The notes beneath the pieces were generated by a model that was given only the letters and a program-made list of their open reading frames with translations, had not been told where the DNA came from and did not search any database. A stretch of 20,171 nt of DNA from JAETTH01 sp964455975 (lineage in GTDB: Bacteria > Bacillota > Clostridia > TANB77 > CAG-508): the NCBI GenBank assembly GCA_964455975.1, contig CAYVYP010000026.1:1-20171 (forward strand). Direction: 5' to 3'. The stretch's first letter is position 1, and each line of letters begins with the position of its first letter. Both the position numbers and the translations under genes were made by a program. Below are positions 1 to 9,600 of this stretch, piece after piece.

Positions 1-2272
1 AAATATGAAACAATGGGTTTTAGATATTCCAAGTTATGCAGAAACATTATTAAGTGGTTTAGATAACATAGATTGGCCAGACTCAACAAAAGAAATTCAA
101 AGAAATTGGATTGGTAAATCTGTTGGTGCTGAAGTTAATTTTAAAATAGCAGATAATGAAGATTTAAGCTTTACAGTATTTACAACAAGATGTGATACTT
201 TATTTGGAGCAACATATTGTGTTTTAGCTCCTGAACATGAATTAGTACAAAAAATATTAACTCCTGAAAAGAAAAATGAAGCACAAAAATATATTGATAT
301 AGCTGCTTCAAAATCTGATTTAGAAAGAACAGAATTAAATAAAGATAAAACTGGTGTATTTACAGGAAGCTATGCAATTAATCCAGTAAATAACAAAAAA
401 ATACCAATATGGATTTCAGATTATGTATTATCAACTTATGGAACCGGTGCTATTATGGCTGTTCCTGCTCATGACGAACGTGATTATGAATTTGCAAAAA
501 AATTTAACATTGAAGTCATTCCTGTTTTACAACAAAAAACTGGAATTGAAAGAGAAAATGAATTGAAAAAGAATAGTATTGTTGCTATCATTTATGACCC
601 TAAATCAAAAAAATATTTAACTATAAATTGGGGTAATAAAGGTGGAAGACTATTTATTGGTGGTACAAAAAAAGAAGATGAAACAGACATTGAGTGCGCT
701 ATAAGAGAAATTGCTGAAGAAACAGGATATACAAACATTAAATTTATATCACAAACATTTTCAATAAATCATCATTACTATGCTTATAACAAAAATAAAT
801 CATATTCAATAAATGCTACTGGACTATTATTTGAACTATTAGATGATAAGAAAGTTAAAACTTCTTTAGACATAGATGAAGAAAATAATTTTAATGTTGA
901 ATGGTCTTCCAAAGATGAAATACTTAATACAGTAAAAGATGAATTACATACTACTGTATTCACCACTTTATTAAATCCACAGCCATTTATTGGAGATGGT
1001 CTTCACATTAATTCAGAATTTTTAAATGGCTTAAACAAAGAAGATGCAATAAATAAAATGATTGCTTGGTTAGAAGAAAAAGGTATTGGTACTAAAAAAA
1101 TTAATTATAGATTACGTGATTGGATTTTTGCAAGACAACGTTATTGGGGAGAACCTATTCCTATTGCCTATATAGATGATAATACAGTAGCTATACCAGA
1201 TTCTGATTTGCCTTTAATTTTACCAGAATTAGAAGATTATAAACCATCAAAATCTGGTGCTTCTCCATTAGAAAAAGCTACATCTTGGGTAAATACTACA
1301 ATTAATGGAAAAACTGCAAAAAGAGAAACAAGTACAATGCCTGGTTCAGCAGGTTCTAGTTGGTATTTTTTAAGATATATAGACCCAAATAATAATGATG
1401 AATTAGCAAATAAAGAATTGTTAAAACATTGGTTACCAGTAGACCTTTATGTTGGTGGACCAGAACATGCAGTAGGACATTTATTATATTCAAGATTTTG
1501 GAATAATTATTTATATAATAAAGATATTGTTCCAGTAAAAGAACCATTTGCAAAACTTCGTCATCAAGGTATGATTTTAGGTCCAAATGGTGAAAAAATG
1601 TCTAAATCTCGTGGAAATGTTATAAACCCTGATGATATTATTAATAATTATGGAGCAGATTCACTTAGAACTTATGAAATGTTTATGGGACCAATAGATG
1701 CAACTAAGCCTTGGGACCCAAACGGTATAGAAGGCTCTAAAAAGTTTTTGGATAGAGTTTGGAGATTATATGATGAATCTGATAAAATTAAAGATGAAGA
1801 AAACAAAAATCTTGAAAAGATATATAATTTTACTGTAAAAAAAGTTACACAAGATTACGAAAATATGGACTTTAATACTGCTATAAGTCAAATGATGATT
1901 TTTATAAACAGTGTATATAAAGAAGAAATTTTTCCAAAAGAATATGCTACCGGATTTTTACAATTATTAAATCCTATAGCTCCACACATTACTGAAGAAT
2001 TATGGGAAAAAGTTTTAGGATTTAATTCAAGTATTGCTTATAGTAATTGGCCAAAATATGATGAATCTAAATTAAAAGACGAAGAAATCGAATTACCTGT
2101 ACAATTAAATGGAAAAGTAAAATTTACAGTAAATATTCCTTCTCAAAATGAGGAAAGTTTAGTAAAAGATATTGTTCATAATTTCGAAAACTTTAACTTA
2201 ATAATAGCTGATAAAACTATTGTTAAAGAAATATATATAAAAAATAAAATATATAATATAGTAGTAAAATAG
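1..2272 (+). CDS. leuS: Leucyl-tRNA synthetase, 3' part, with a Nudix domain inserted in the editing domain
   Basis: Charges tRNA-Leu with leucine in the cytoplasm. The gene starts before the window; the first ATG here (position 5) is internal, in the conserved MKQWV segment, and the N-terminal HIGH part is missing. Visible landmarks, numbered from that Met: the threonine-rich editing motif (TVFTTRCDT), the editing-domain stretch VPAHDERDYEF with its conserved Asp, RDWIFARQRYWGEPIPI of the catalytic core, KMSKS at residues 531-535, and the C-terminal anticodon-binding region. About 150 residues (roughly 176-327) between the editing strand ending in IPV and GDGLHINS are extra. They carry a complete Nudix box (residues 220-242, GX5EX7REUXEEXGU). 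Without this insert the length would be normal for bacterial LeuRS (about 800). The frame is open throughout. A hairpin terminator follows. Confidence 0.97.
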   Translation, partial: NMKQWVLDIPSYAETLLSGLDNIDWPDSTKEIQRNWIGKSVGAEVNFKIADNEDLSFTVFTTRCDTLFGATYCVLAPEHELVQKILTPEKKNEAQKYIDIAASKSDLERTELNKDKTGVFTGSYAINPVNNKKIPIWISDYVLSTYGTGAIMAVPAHDERDYEFAKKFNIEVIPVLQQKTGIERENELKKNSIVAIIYDPKSKKYLTINWGNKGGRLFIGGTKKEDETDIECAIREIAEETGYTNIKFISQTFSINHHYYAYNKNKSYSINATGLLFELLDDKKVKTSLDIDEENNFNVEWSSKDEILNTVKDELHTTVFTTLLNPQPFIGDGLHINSEFLNGLNKEDAINKMIAWLEEKGIGTKKINYRLRDWIFARQRYWGEPIPIAYIDDNTVAIPDSDLPLILPELEDYKPSKSGASPLEKATSWVNTTINGKTAKRETSTMPGSAGSSWYFLRYIDPNNNDELANKELLKHWLPVDLYVGGPEHAVGHLLYSRFWNNYLYNKDIVPVKEPFAKLRHQGMILGPNGEKMSKSRGNVINPDDIINNYGADSLRTYEMFMGPIDATKPWDPNGIEGSKKFLDRVWRLYDESDKIKDEENKNLEKIYNFTVKKVTQDYENMDFNTAISQMMIFINSVYKEEIFPKEYATGFLQLLNPIAPHITEELWEKVLGFNSSIAYSNWPKYDESKLKDEEIELPVQLNGKVKFTVNIPSQNEESLVKDIVHNFENFNLIIADKTIVKEIYIKNKIYNIVVK
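530..985 (+). other. Nudix hydrolase domain inserted within LeuRS CP1 editing domain
   Basis: The encoded segment starts just after EVIPVLQQ and ends just before GDGLHINS. The Nudix box is at 662-730: Gly at 662, Glu at 680, then RE, EE and the final Gly at 725, all at the family spacing. Flanking strands look like a whole Nudix fold (AIIYDP, then LFIGG before the box). The position corresponds to a short variable loop in ordinary LeuRS. The metal-binding residues are intact, so an active pyrophosphohydrolase is plausible; its substrate is unknown. Domain boundaries are approximate. Confidence 0.88.
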
Positions 2273-2291
2273 TACAATAATAAAATAATTT

Positions 2292-2330
2292 AAAGGAGTG
2301 GGAATATATTTTCCATTCCTTTTGTAATCT
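2292..2330 (+). terminator. Rho-independent terminator after leuS
   Basis: A 13-bp stem (2292-2304 with 2310-2322, two G-T pairs) has a short TATAT loop and a short, broken T tract at 2320-2323. It lies 20 nt after the leuS stop. Confidence 0.7.
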
Positions 2331-2383
2331 AATTGTAACATATTTTTAATGATTTTGTCATACTATATATATTGCAAGTATTG

Positions 2384-2414
2384 TATAATATTAATATAGA
2401 ATCATACTTAGGAG
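2384..2414 (+). promoter_or_regulatory. Probable -10 box and ribosome binding site for the HExxH gene
   Basis: A perfect TATAAT lies at 2384-2389. No convincing -35 is found at the right distance; TTGTCA at 2355-2360 leaves a 23-nt spacer. AGGAG at 2410-2414, 10 nt before the ATG at 2425, supports that start. Confidence 0.45.
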
Positions 2415-2424
2415 AAATTATTAA

Positions 2425-3522
2425 ATGAATATAGAAAAAGATTTAAAGAAAGATGGAATTGAAGTTATAGAACCTTTAGATACAGCATCAGTTAATTTAG
2501 TAGCTCAAGCTGTATCAAAAAAGTTAAGCAATTCTTTTCCTGAACATAATTTAAAATATAATAACCTATTTATAAAGCTTTCCAGATTAAATATGTATAA
2601 AGCAAAAATTCCTGAAGGATTTGCTGAAGCTAATTATTTATATAAAAATTCAAGTATTTATTTTAAAGAAAATACTAACTTTTCTAAAATTAGTAATACA
2701 GCAATTCATGAATGCATTCATTACCTTCAAGAAGTTAGAGATAAAAAAAATAATTTAGTAAGACTTGGTTTATGTGACTTTTCTGAATTTAAAGTTTATG
2801 GACTTGCTCTAAATGAAGGAGCTGTACAGCTTATGTCATCTATTGCAACAAAAAATGATTTAGAAACTTCTAAATATTATGAAATTTCTTTACCTAGCAT
2901 AAGCCCAAATTTTTATCCTATCATTTGTAATTTAGTAAATCAAATGGCTTATGTTACTGGAAATTATGCATTATTTAACAGTACTTTATATGGAACAGAT
3001 GAATTTAAAAATAAATTCATATCACTATGTGGTGAAAAATCTTTTTTTACAATTCAAGATAAATTAGACTTGATTTTAAATTTAGAATCAAAAGAAATTG
3101 AACTTTCAAATTTATTAGTAGATGTAGATTGTACAGATAAATACGTTCAAAGAATTACTAAAAAAATTTGTAAAACAAAAGAAGCTATTAAGCAAACTTT
3201 TATATATACTCAAAATCTTATTCTTACATCTTATTTTGATACTTCTATAAAGAATTTATCATCTATAGAAGATATAGAAAATTACAGAAGAAAATTATAT
3301 AATTTTAAAGATATAATTGGCATAACAGATGATTATTCATTTTTTAATGATTATTATATTCAAAAAATGTCTGCTTTGGATGATAAATTAAATCTTATAG
3401 AAAATTCTACTTATACATTAGCTTTAACTACTATTAGTAATAATAAATTAGTTAAACTATTTAATTCTATTAAAAATTTATTTAAAGCTAATAATTATAA
3501 AAAAGAAGAAAATAGATTATAA
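2425..3522 (+). CDS. Hypothetical protein with HExxH zinc-metallopeptidase-like motif
   Basis: I do not recognise the family. The 365-residue product has no signal peptide or membrane segment, so it is probably cytoplasmic. Residues 95-99 read HECIH in a helical context (AIHECIHYLQE). About 31 residues later comes ALNEGAVQ (Asn130, Glu131), which looks like the third zinc ligand of a gluzincin-type metallopeptidase. The C-terminal half is rich in Lys, Asn and Leu and looks helical. The gene stands alone between the leuS terminator and a convergent terminator, so context gives no job. Zinc binding and proteolysis are inferred from the motif spacing only; a non-catalytic relative cannot be excluded. 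The start is supported by AGGAG 10 nt upstream. Confidence 0.8.
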   Translation: MNIEKDLKKDGIEVIEPLDTASVNLVAQAVSKKLSNSFPEHNLKYNNLFIKLSRLNMYKAKIPEGFAEANYLYKNSSIYFKENTNFSKISNTAIHECIHYLQEVRDKKNNLVRLGLCDFSEFKVYGLALNEGAVQLMSSIATKNDLETSKYYEISLPSISPNFYPIICNLVNQMAYVTGNYALFNSTLYGTDEFKNKFISLCGEKSFFTIQDKLDLILNLESKEIELSNLLVDVDCTDKYVQRITKKICKTKEAIKQTFIYTQNLILTSYFDTSIKNLSSIEDIENYRRKLYNFKDIIGITDDYSFFNDYYIQKMSALDDKLNLIENSTYTLALTTISNNKLVKLFNSIKNLFKANNYKKEENRL

Positions 3523-3528
3523 CTTAAC

Positions 3529-3579
3529 AAAAATAAGAAAGAAACAATATATGTTATTTATTGTTTCTTTCTTATTTTT
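3529..3579. terminator. Bidirectional terminator between convergent genes
   Basis: A perfect 21-bp inverted repeat (3529-3549 and 3559-3579) has a 9-nt loop. It is flanked by A-rich sequence on one side and T-rich on the other, so it works as an intrinsic terminator for both strands. The stop codon of the minus-strand gene (3578-3580) overlaps its edge. Confidence 0.9.
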
Positions 3580-4849
3580 ATGATATTTCTTCTATAATTT
3601 TTTTTGCCGCTTGCCTTCCTGTTTTTGCAGCCCAAGCAATTGTTGCTTTATTCCCTATTATATCTCCTCCTGCATAAATCTTTTTATTAGTTGTTTGATA
3701 TTTTTCATTTACTATAACATTTCCCCATTTTGATATTTCAATTTTTTCTTTTCTTAATTCTTTTATTACATTTTCATCTGTAGTACTTCCAACAGCCATC
3801 GCAATATAATCTATATCTAATATAAAATTGCTATTTTCTATATTTACTGGTATTAGCCTTTTTTCGCCTTCTTTTTTTATCAAATCAGTTTTTATACATT
3901 CTAATTTTTCTACTTTTTTATTTCCTAATATTTTTATAATATTTGTTTGAAACAAAAACTCTATCCCCTCATTTTTTGCAGCTTTAATTTCTTTTTTTTC
4001 TGCTGGCATTTGTTCTTCTTGTCTTCTATATATAATAGTAACTTTTTTTGCACCTAAACGTTTAATAGTTCTTGCACAATCCATTGCTACATTTCCTCCT
4101 CCTATTACTGCAATAGATTTATCTTTATAATTTGGATGTTCATTTTTTTCTAAAAGTTCATTTGCTCCATATACCCCATCTAAATTTTCTCCATCTATAT
4201 TCATTTTTGAAGAAATATTTGCTCCAATTGCTAAAAAGATAGCATCAAATTGGTTAATTACATCTTCTATATGAAAATTTTTTCCTAGTTCCATTTTATA
4301 TTTAACTTTTATTCCTAAGTTTAATATTTTATTAATAGAATTTTTTAAAAGTTCTTTATCTAACCTAAATTCTGGTATACTATGTGCTAAAATACCACCT
4401 AAAAAATCATATTTTTCATATATTGTTACATCACATCCACTTATTCTTAAAAATGCTGCTGCAGTAAGTCCTGCTGGTCCACTTCCTATTATTAAAACTT
4501 TTTTATTATTACTTTTTTCTTTGCTTATTTTATAATTGTTCTTTATTGCTAAATCTGATACAAATGCTTCTATCTCTCCTATTTTTATAGCTTCAGATTT
4601 GACTGCTCGTATACAAGATCCCATACACTGGCTATAATGTGGGCAAATTCTACCACATATAGATCCTAAAAAAGTAGTTTTACAAAGAGTATTATATGCC
4701 TGCTCATATTTTTCTTCTTTAACATTTTTTATAATTTCAGGAATATCATTTTCAAGTGGACATCCTTTTTTACACGATGCTACTTTGCAATTTAAACACC
4801 TATCTGCCTCTTTTTTTATATTAATTATATTTTCATTTAATACATTCAT
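3578..4849 (-). CDS. GltD-like NAD(P)H-dependent FAD/iron-sulfur oxidoreductase
   Basis: Homologous to the small subunit of glutamate synthase, the flavoprotein that passes electrons from NAD(P)H through FAD and 4Fe-4S clusters to a partner. The 423-residue protein begins with a ferredoxin-like region of two cysteine groups (Cys18, 21, 26, 30 and Cys65, 69, 75, 79). The FAD motif GSGPAG is at 122-127, the NAD(P)H motif GGGNVAMD at 250-257, and a second FAD contact (YAGGDI) near the C-terminus. A TTG at 4882 would add 11 residues and overlap the previous gene, but the ATG at 4849 has AGAGG about 6 nt upstream and is preferred. No large subunit (gltB) is nearby, so the partner and true reaction are open. 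It is the last gene of the addB operon. Confidence 0.88.
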   Translation of the reverse strand: MNVLNENIINIKKEADRCLNCKVASCKKGCPLENDIPEIIKNVKEEKYEQAYNTLCKTTFLGSICGRICPHYSQCMGSCIRAVKSEAIKIGEIEAFVSDLAIKNNYKISKEKSNNKKVLIIGSGPAGLTAAAFLRISGCDVTIYEKYDFLGGILAHSIPEFRLDKELLKNSINKILNLGIKVKYKMELGKNFHIEDVINQFDAIFLAIGANISSKMNIDGENLDGVYGANELLEKNEHPNYKDKSIAVIGGGNVAMDCARTIKRLGAKKVTIIYRRQEEQMPAEKKEIKAAKNEGIEFLFQTNIIKILGNKKVEKLECIKTDLIKKEGEKRLIPVNIENSNFILDIDYIAMAVGSTTDENVIKELRKEKIEISKWGNVIVNEKYQTTNKKIYAGGDIIGNKATIAWAAKTGRQAAKKIIEEIS

Positions 4850-4869
4850 GTCTTTCCTCTTTTTTCTTC

Positions 4870-5787
4870 TTATTTTACACAATTTTCTAATAATTCTATT
4901 TTTATATCCTTTGATGTATCTATTTTTGCTTCTATTCCTATTGGTATAACTGTTTTTTTATCTATATGTCCAAAATTATCAGATTTTATTATTGGAAAAT
5001 TATATTCGTTATCTAAACAGTTAAGCAATATTTCTTCTATCGTTATTTTACTTTCATGCTCATAATTTCCAAGCCATATTCCTTTTATTTTGTCAAATAC
5101 TTCATTTTGTTTTAGATGATAAAAGTAATGGTTTATAGCATTTGGCTCTGTTTCAATACCTAAATCTTCTAAAAACAAAATTTTATTATCTACATTTACT
5201 TTATACTTTCCTGTTATCATTTGTGAAAATAAACTTAAATTTCCTCCAATTAATTCTCCTTGTGCTACTCCGTTTTTTAATGTTATAAATTTATCATCAT
5301 CTTGTCCTAATTTTAAATTTTTTAATACAAATCTTTCCATTATTTGCTTATAGCCATAATCTGTTTGCCAAGAAGTTAAAGATTTAAATGTTGGTCCATT
5401 AAATGTAACTAATCCTGTTATTTCATGAATTATATTTAATATAGATGTTGAATCACTAAACCCACAAATAATTTTAGGATTATTTTTTATAATTTCATAG
5501 TCTAGATATTCAAATGTAGAATTTGAATCATTTCCGCCTTTTACACAAAATATTGCTTTTACGCTACTATCTTTAAACATATCATTAACATCTTTTGCTT
5601 TTTGTTTAGCTGTCGCTCCATACTTTGTAGAAGCCATTGCTATATTTTGTCCAAACACCACTTCAAATCCAGAATCTTCTAATAATTCTTTAGATTTTTT
5701 TATATATTCCATATCATCTTTTTTTATTACATTTGATGGAGCTATAACTCCTATTTTATCTCCTATTTTTAAACTATTTGGTATCAT
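4870..5787 (-). CDS. LD-carboxypeptidase (peptidase S66 / MccF family)
   Basis: Serine peptidase family that cleaves the bond between the L- and D-residues of murein tetrapeptides during cell-wall recycling; MccF relatives instead cleave microcin C-type compounds. The 305-residue protein has the usual family length. The nucleophile Ser111 lies in GFSDSTS, and Glu207 (FLEDLG) and His274 (NFGHID) complete the Ser-Glu-His triad. The N-terminal LKIGDKIGVIAPSN is the typical family opening. No signal peptide is seen, which fits a cytoplasmic recycling enzyme. The ATG at 5787 has GGGAGG 7 nt upstream. It starts 10 nt after pgeF and sits 20 nt before the GltD-like gene, so all three are co-transcribed. 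The specific substrate cannot be told from the sequence. Confidence 0.92.
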   Translation of the reverse strand: MIPNSLKIGDKIGVIAPSNVIKKDDMEYIKKSKELLEDSGFEVVFGQNIAMASTKYGATAKQKAKDVNDMFKDSSVKAIFCVKGGNDSNSTFEYLDYEIIKNNPKIICGFSDSTSILNIIHEITGLVTFNGPTFKSLTSWQTDYGYKQIMERFVLKNLKLGQDDDKFITLKNGVAQGELIGGNLSLFSQMITGKYKVNVDNKILFLEDLGIETEPNAINHYFYHLKQNEVFDKIKGIWLGNYEHESKITIEEILLNCLDNEYNFPIIKSDNFGHIDKKTVIPIGIEAKIDTSKDIKIELLENCVK

Positions 5788-5797
5788 TTTTTCCTCC

Positions 5798-6613
5798 CTA
5801 TTTTAAAGAAATTATTGCTGCATTTAATCCTACTATTTTCCCATCTCCTCTTAAAGAATACATATATTCTTTATTACAACAAGAACATATATTACTATCT
5901 ATTATATTTTCTTGCTTTACTCCTAATTTTAACAATTCTATTTTATTTATTAAAACAGTATCTATTTTCCATTTTTCTCTTCCATCTATTATTCCTATTG
6001 GATTTATTATTTCATTTATTCTTTCTTCATTTTTAAAAATATCATAACATGGTTTTTGTAAGTCACTCTGTACTTCAAAACAGCACTTTCTTATTGATGG
6101 ACATATACAGCAAATAATATTTTTAGGATCTACTTTATATATCTCTTGCATTTTATTTATAGTATTTACAATAATTTTATTAAATGTTCCTTTCCATCCA
6201 GAGTGAACGCTTGCTATTACTTTTCGAGCAGGGTCAAATAATAGTAAATTGATGCAATCTGCTGATGTTGTCGCTAAAATTATATCTTTTTTATTTGTAA
6301 TTACTCCATCAGTATCTTTATAATTTTCTTCATTTATACTTGGATGTTCATTTAAATTTTCTACATTTTTTACATTTTTTGAATGTGTCTGTTCTGGTCT
6401 TATTACATTTTTATAATTCAAATTTAGTACATCACAAAGTTTTTTATAATTATTAATAATATCTATTTTTTCTACTTCTTTAACTCTAAAATTTAAATTT
6501 TTTCTTAAAGTAAAGCAATGCTCTATTTCTGGATATTCTAACAATTTTTTAAATTGTATATATTCAATTTCATCTTTTTTTACATGAATTATATTTTCAT
6601 TTGATAAATCCAC
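5798..6613 (-). CDS. pgeF: Peptidoglycan editing factor PgeF (YlmD/YfiH family)
   Basis: Member of the former DUF152 / multicopper polyphenol oxidase-like family; the E. coli homologue removes wrongly inserted L-Ser from murein precursors, and some homologues show purine nucleoside-cleaving activity. The 271-residue protein carries the His-Cys-His metal-site motifs: QTHS (His77), TTSADC (Cys120) and HSGWKG (His137), then a CPSIRKCCFEV segment equivalent to the family GPSIGPCCYEV. The start is GTG at 6611-6613, overlapping the addB TAG by one base (TAGTG), with AGAGGA 7 nt upstream, so translation is coupled to addB. The neighbouring LD-carboxypeptidase strengthens a murein role. Confidence 0.92.
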   Translation of the reverse strand: MDLSNENIIHVKKDEIEYIQFKKLLEYPEIEHCFTLRKNLNFRVKEVEKIDIINNYKKLCDVLNLNYKNVIRPEQTHSKNVKNVENLNEHPSINEENYKDTDGVITNKKDIILATTSADCINLLLFDPARKVIASVHSGWKGTFNKIIVNTINKMQEIYKVDPKNIICCICPSIRKCCFEVQSDLQKPCYDIFKNEERINEIINPIGIIDGREKWKIDTVLINKIELLKLGVKQENIIDSNICSCCNKEYMYSLRGDGKIVGLNAAIISLK

Positions 6614-9600
6614 TACTTATTCCTCTTTCTTATTTTTTCTATCACTTCTTCTTTTGAATCGTTTCCTATATATGTATAAGAATTGTTACAAAAGCCTGGC
6701 GTAAACTGGCAAATTGATTTATATTTGCAATATGTACATGGTGTTTGTTTAGTTTTTGAATTATAATAAGGATTTAGATCTATATTTCCTGATAAAATTT
6801 CATTTGATATTTGTCTTATAATTTTATTCATATATTTTTGTAAGTCTTTAAATTCTTCTTTAGTTATGCTACTTTTATTCTTACTTACATTTCCATCTTT
6901 ATCTATATATGCTGGAATTATATTTGAATTTCCATTTTCTAAGTTTTTATCCATCATTTTAACAACATTTACATCTGCTAATATTAATCCATCCATTTTA
7001 AACTTTTTTCTTATTTCATCTTCTATTTCCTCTGGCAACATATTTTTATTTGATTTAATAATTGGATCTATTAAGTTAAAGTAAAGTACTCCTGCAGGCA
7101 TTACGTTTTGTTTTTCACATACAGCATCTAAATATGTTAAAAGCTGCAATTTTATTCCATACATAACTTCATTTAGATCTATACTTTTTGAAGATGATTT
7201 ATAATCTATTATTCTTATATATTTTCCGCTCCTCATTTTGAGCTAAATCTATTCTATCTATTTTCCCTGTTATTTCTACTGTTTTTCCATTCTCTAAATT
7301 TAAAGTTATAGGAGAATATTCTTTTCCATTTTTAAATTCAACTTCATTACCAATTACATCAAAACTACTGTTTTTTATACTTTCTATAATGTATTTCATA
7401 GATTTTAAAACCACTTTTTTTAATTTATTTGCTAATATTTTATATTTTGGTGTACTTGTAAATATGTAATTTTTATTTAATTTTAACTTATCATTTATTA
7501 TATCTTCTATTATTTTATATAATTGCTCATCTGAAATTTCTCTTATATTTTTATTATCTTCTTTTATTGTATTAAAAAACTTATCTATTACCTCATGCAT
7601 AAAAGAACCTGTATCTATCATTTCTATTTTAAAGTTTTCTTTTTCTTCTAATTTCAATCCATATTGTAAGTAATAAGAAAATGGACAAGCCTTAAATTTT
7701 TCTAATTTAGATATACTGGTTTTTAAATTATCTCCATATAAGTTTTCTATATTTTGCTTTGATATTTTTTCAGGCTCATTTGTATAATCTAGTGCTTTTA
7801 ATGCTTTTTCTAATTTTTCTTTTTTATCAGAATTATAAATATAATTAAAAACGCTAAACCATATTTTATCTATTTGCTTTCCTTGTTTAAATTCATTTAA
7901 ATTATATAATAATTCTTCAAATGAATTTTTACTAGTTAATATTTCAGATTTTCTTTCTATTAAATCACTAGTTTGTTTTAACATTGGAAATATTTTTTTT
8001 ATTTTAGCTACTAATATAGAAGGTCTTAATGATTTACCTGCTAAATCTGATGCTACATATGATAAATAAATTTTTTCCTCTGCTGCTGAAAAGGCTTTAT
8101 AAATATTAAAATTATCTTCATACATTTTTTCTACAGTGCCTTTTGCTAGTTCTATTCCATTTTGTTTTAAATTTTCTCTATCTTTATCATCTAAAAATCC
8201 TTCTTCTTTATTTATGCTTGGAAAAACTCCATCATTTAATCCTATTATAAAAACAGATTTTACTTTATGTGTTCTTGACCTATCTACATCTCCAACTACA
8301 ACGCAATCTTCTATTGGTGGAATTTTTCCAATTGGAGTTTTATTAAATCCTATTTTTAGTAGTTTTGAATATTCATCAAAACTTATTTTTTTATCTCCAA
8401 ATACTAAAGTTATTTCGTCAAAAACAGAAATAACTGTGTTATACCCTGTTTCATACTCTTTAGCTAATTCTATATTTTCATCATTATATAATTTATTTAT
8501 TTTATCTTCTAGTTTAATATTTATTTTATTTTTAATTAAAAATTCATATAATACTTTTGTTATTTCTTTTACTGTTTTTGTTTTATTTAAATTATTTTTT
8601 AATTCTAATAATGGTTCTACTATTAATTTTCTAATTTCATTTAACTTTGCTTTTTCTTCTTCATTTTCTCCAAAAATCCAATCCTCTTTATACCATTTGC
8701 TTCGTTTAATATCCCATTTTATACAATAATTTTCTAAAGCAAATATTTCTTCATTTTCAATCTCCAAAAATCCAGATTTGCCATAAGCAATAACCGCTTC
8801 TAATGTCCAATTCTTCGAAAATATATCTAAAACAGATAATATGTACTTCACCAGAATATTTTGGCTTAAATCTCTCTTCTCGTCAATAAAAACAGGTATG
8901 TTGTATTTACTATATATAACCTTTATTAAACTACTATATATTTCTAAATTTTTTGTTATAACAGATATATCTTTATATCTATAATTTTCATCTCTTACAA
9001 GTTTTACTATTTGCTTTGCTATTTTCTCTATTTCTGAATATGCATTTTGTGCAAGAAACAAAGAAATGTTTTCTACTTTTTCTTGATATTTTTTATATGG
9101 TATTTTATACAAGTTTTCTTCTAAATGTTTTGTTTGATTTGTTTTAAATCTATATTGTTTATCCAAATAAATTTCTTTTTCTACTTTTTCATTATTATCT
9201 TTTGCAAGTTTTAATAATCTATCTATTGTTTGTTTATTTGCATAAAATATATCTTGGTCTATACTTTTTCTATTTTCTAATTCATCTGAACACATAAAAA
9301 TAGTTATTTTATTTGCTTGTTTTAATAGTTTTTCAATCACTTCATATTCTTGCATAGTAAATCCTACAAATTCATCTATATATATTAAACAATTTTTAAA
9401 CATATCTGTTTTATCTAATTTTTCTATTAATAAATCTAATGTATCATTTTCGTCTATAAAATTATTTTCTATTTGTAATTGATAATTTTTATATATTGTT
9501 TCTATATCATTTAGTTTTGCTTTTAAATATAAATTATCAGAACTGTTTATTACATTTTCTAATTCGTTTGGAGATATTCTATGTTTTTTAAATTCTGTAA

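Noticed and set aside
4849..4882. TTG start at 4882 for the GltD-like gene
   Set aside because: It overlaps the upstream gene, and the added residues are lysine/arginine-rich and unlike the family; the ATG at 4849 has a proper ribosome binding site.
5778..6047. Plus-strand hydrophobic open frames over pgeF
   Set aside because: Hydrophobicity comes from reading AT-rich antisense; two overlapping frames there show the same bias and pgeF is certain.
7199..7236. Explaining the addB break by one extra A in the AAAA run after CGG
   Set aside because: Removing an A also restores the frame (NEERKYIR), but it would need a different cause from the three other breaks, which lie at CGG without such a run. 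One rule, skipping C at CGG, explains all four.
8136..8729. 197-codon plus-strand open frame inside addB
   Set aside because: Low-complexity Ser/Phe/Leu-rich antisense of a conserved gene, without a ribosome binding site; a shadow frame.
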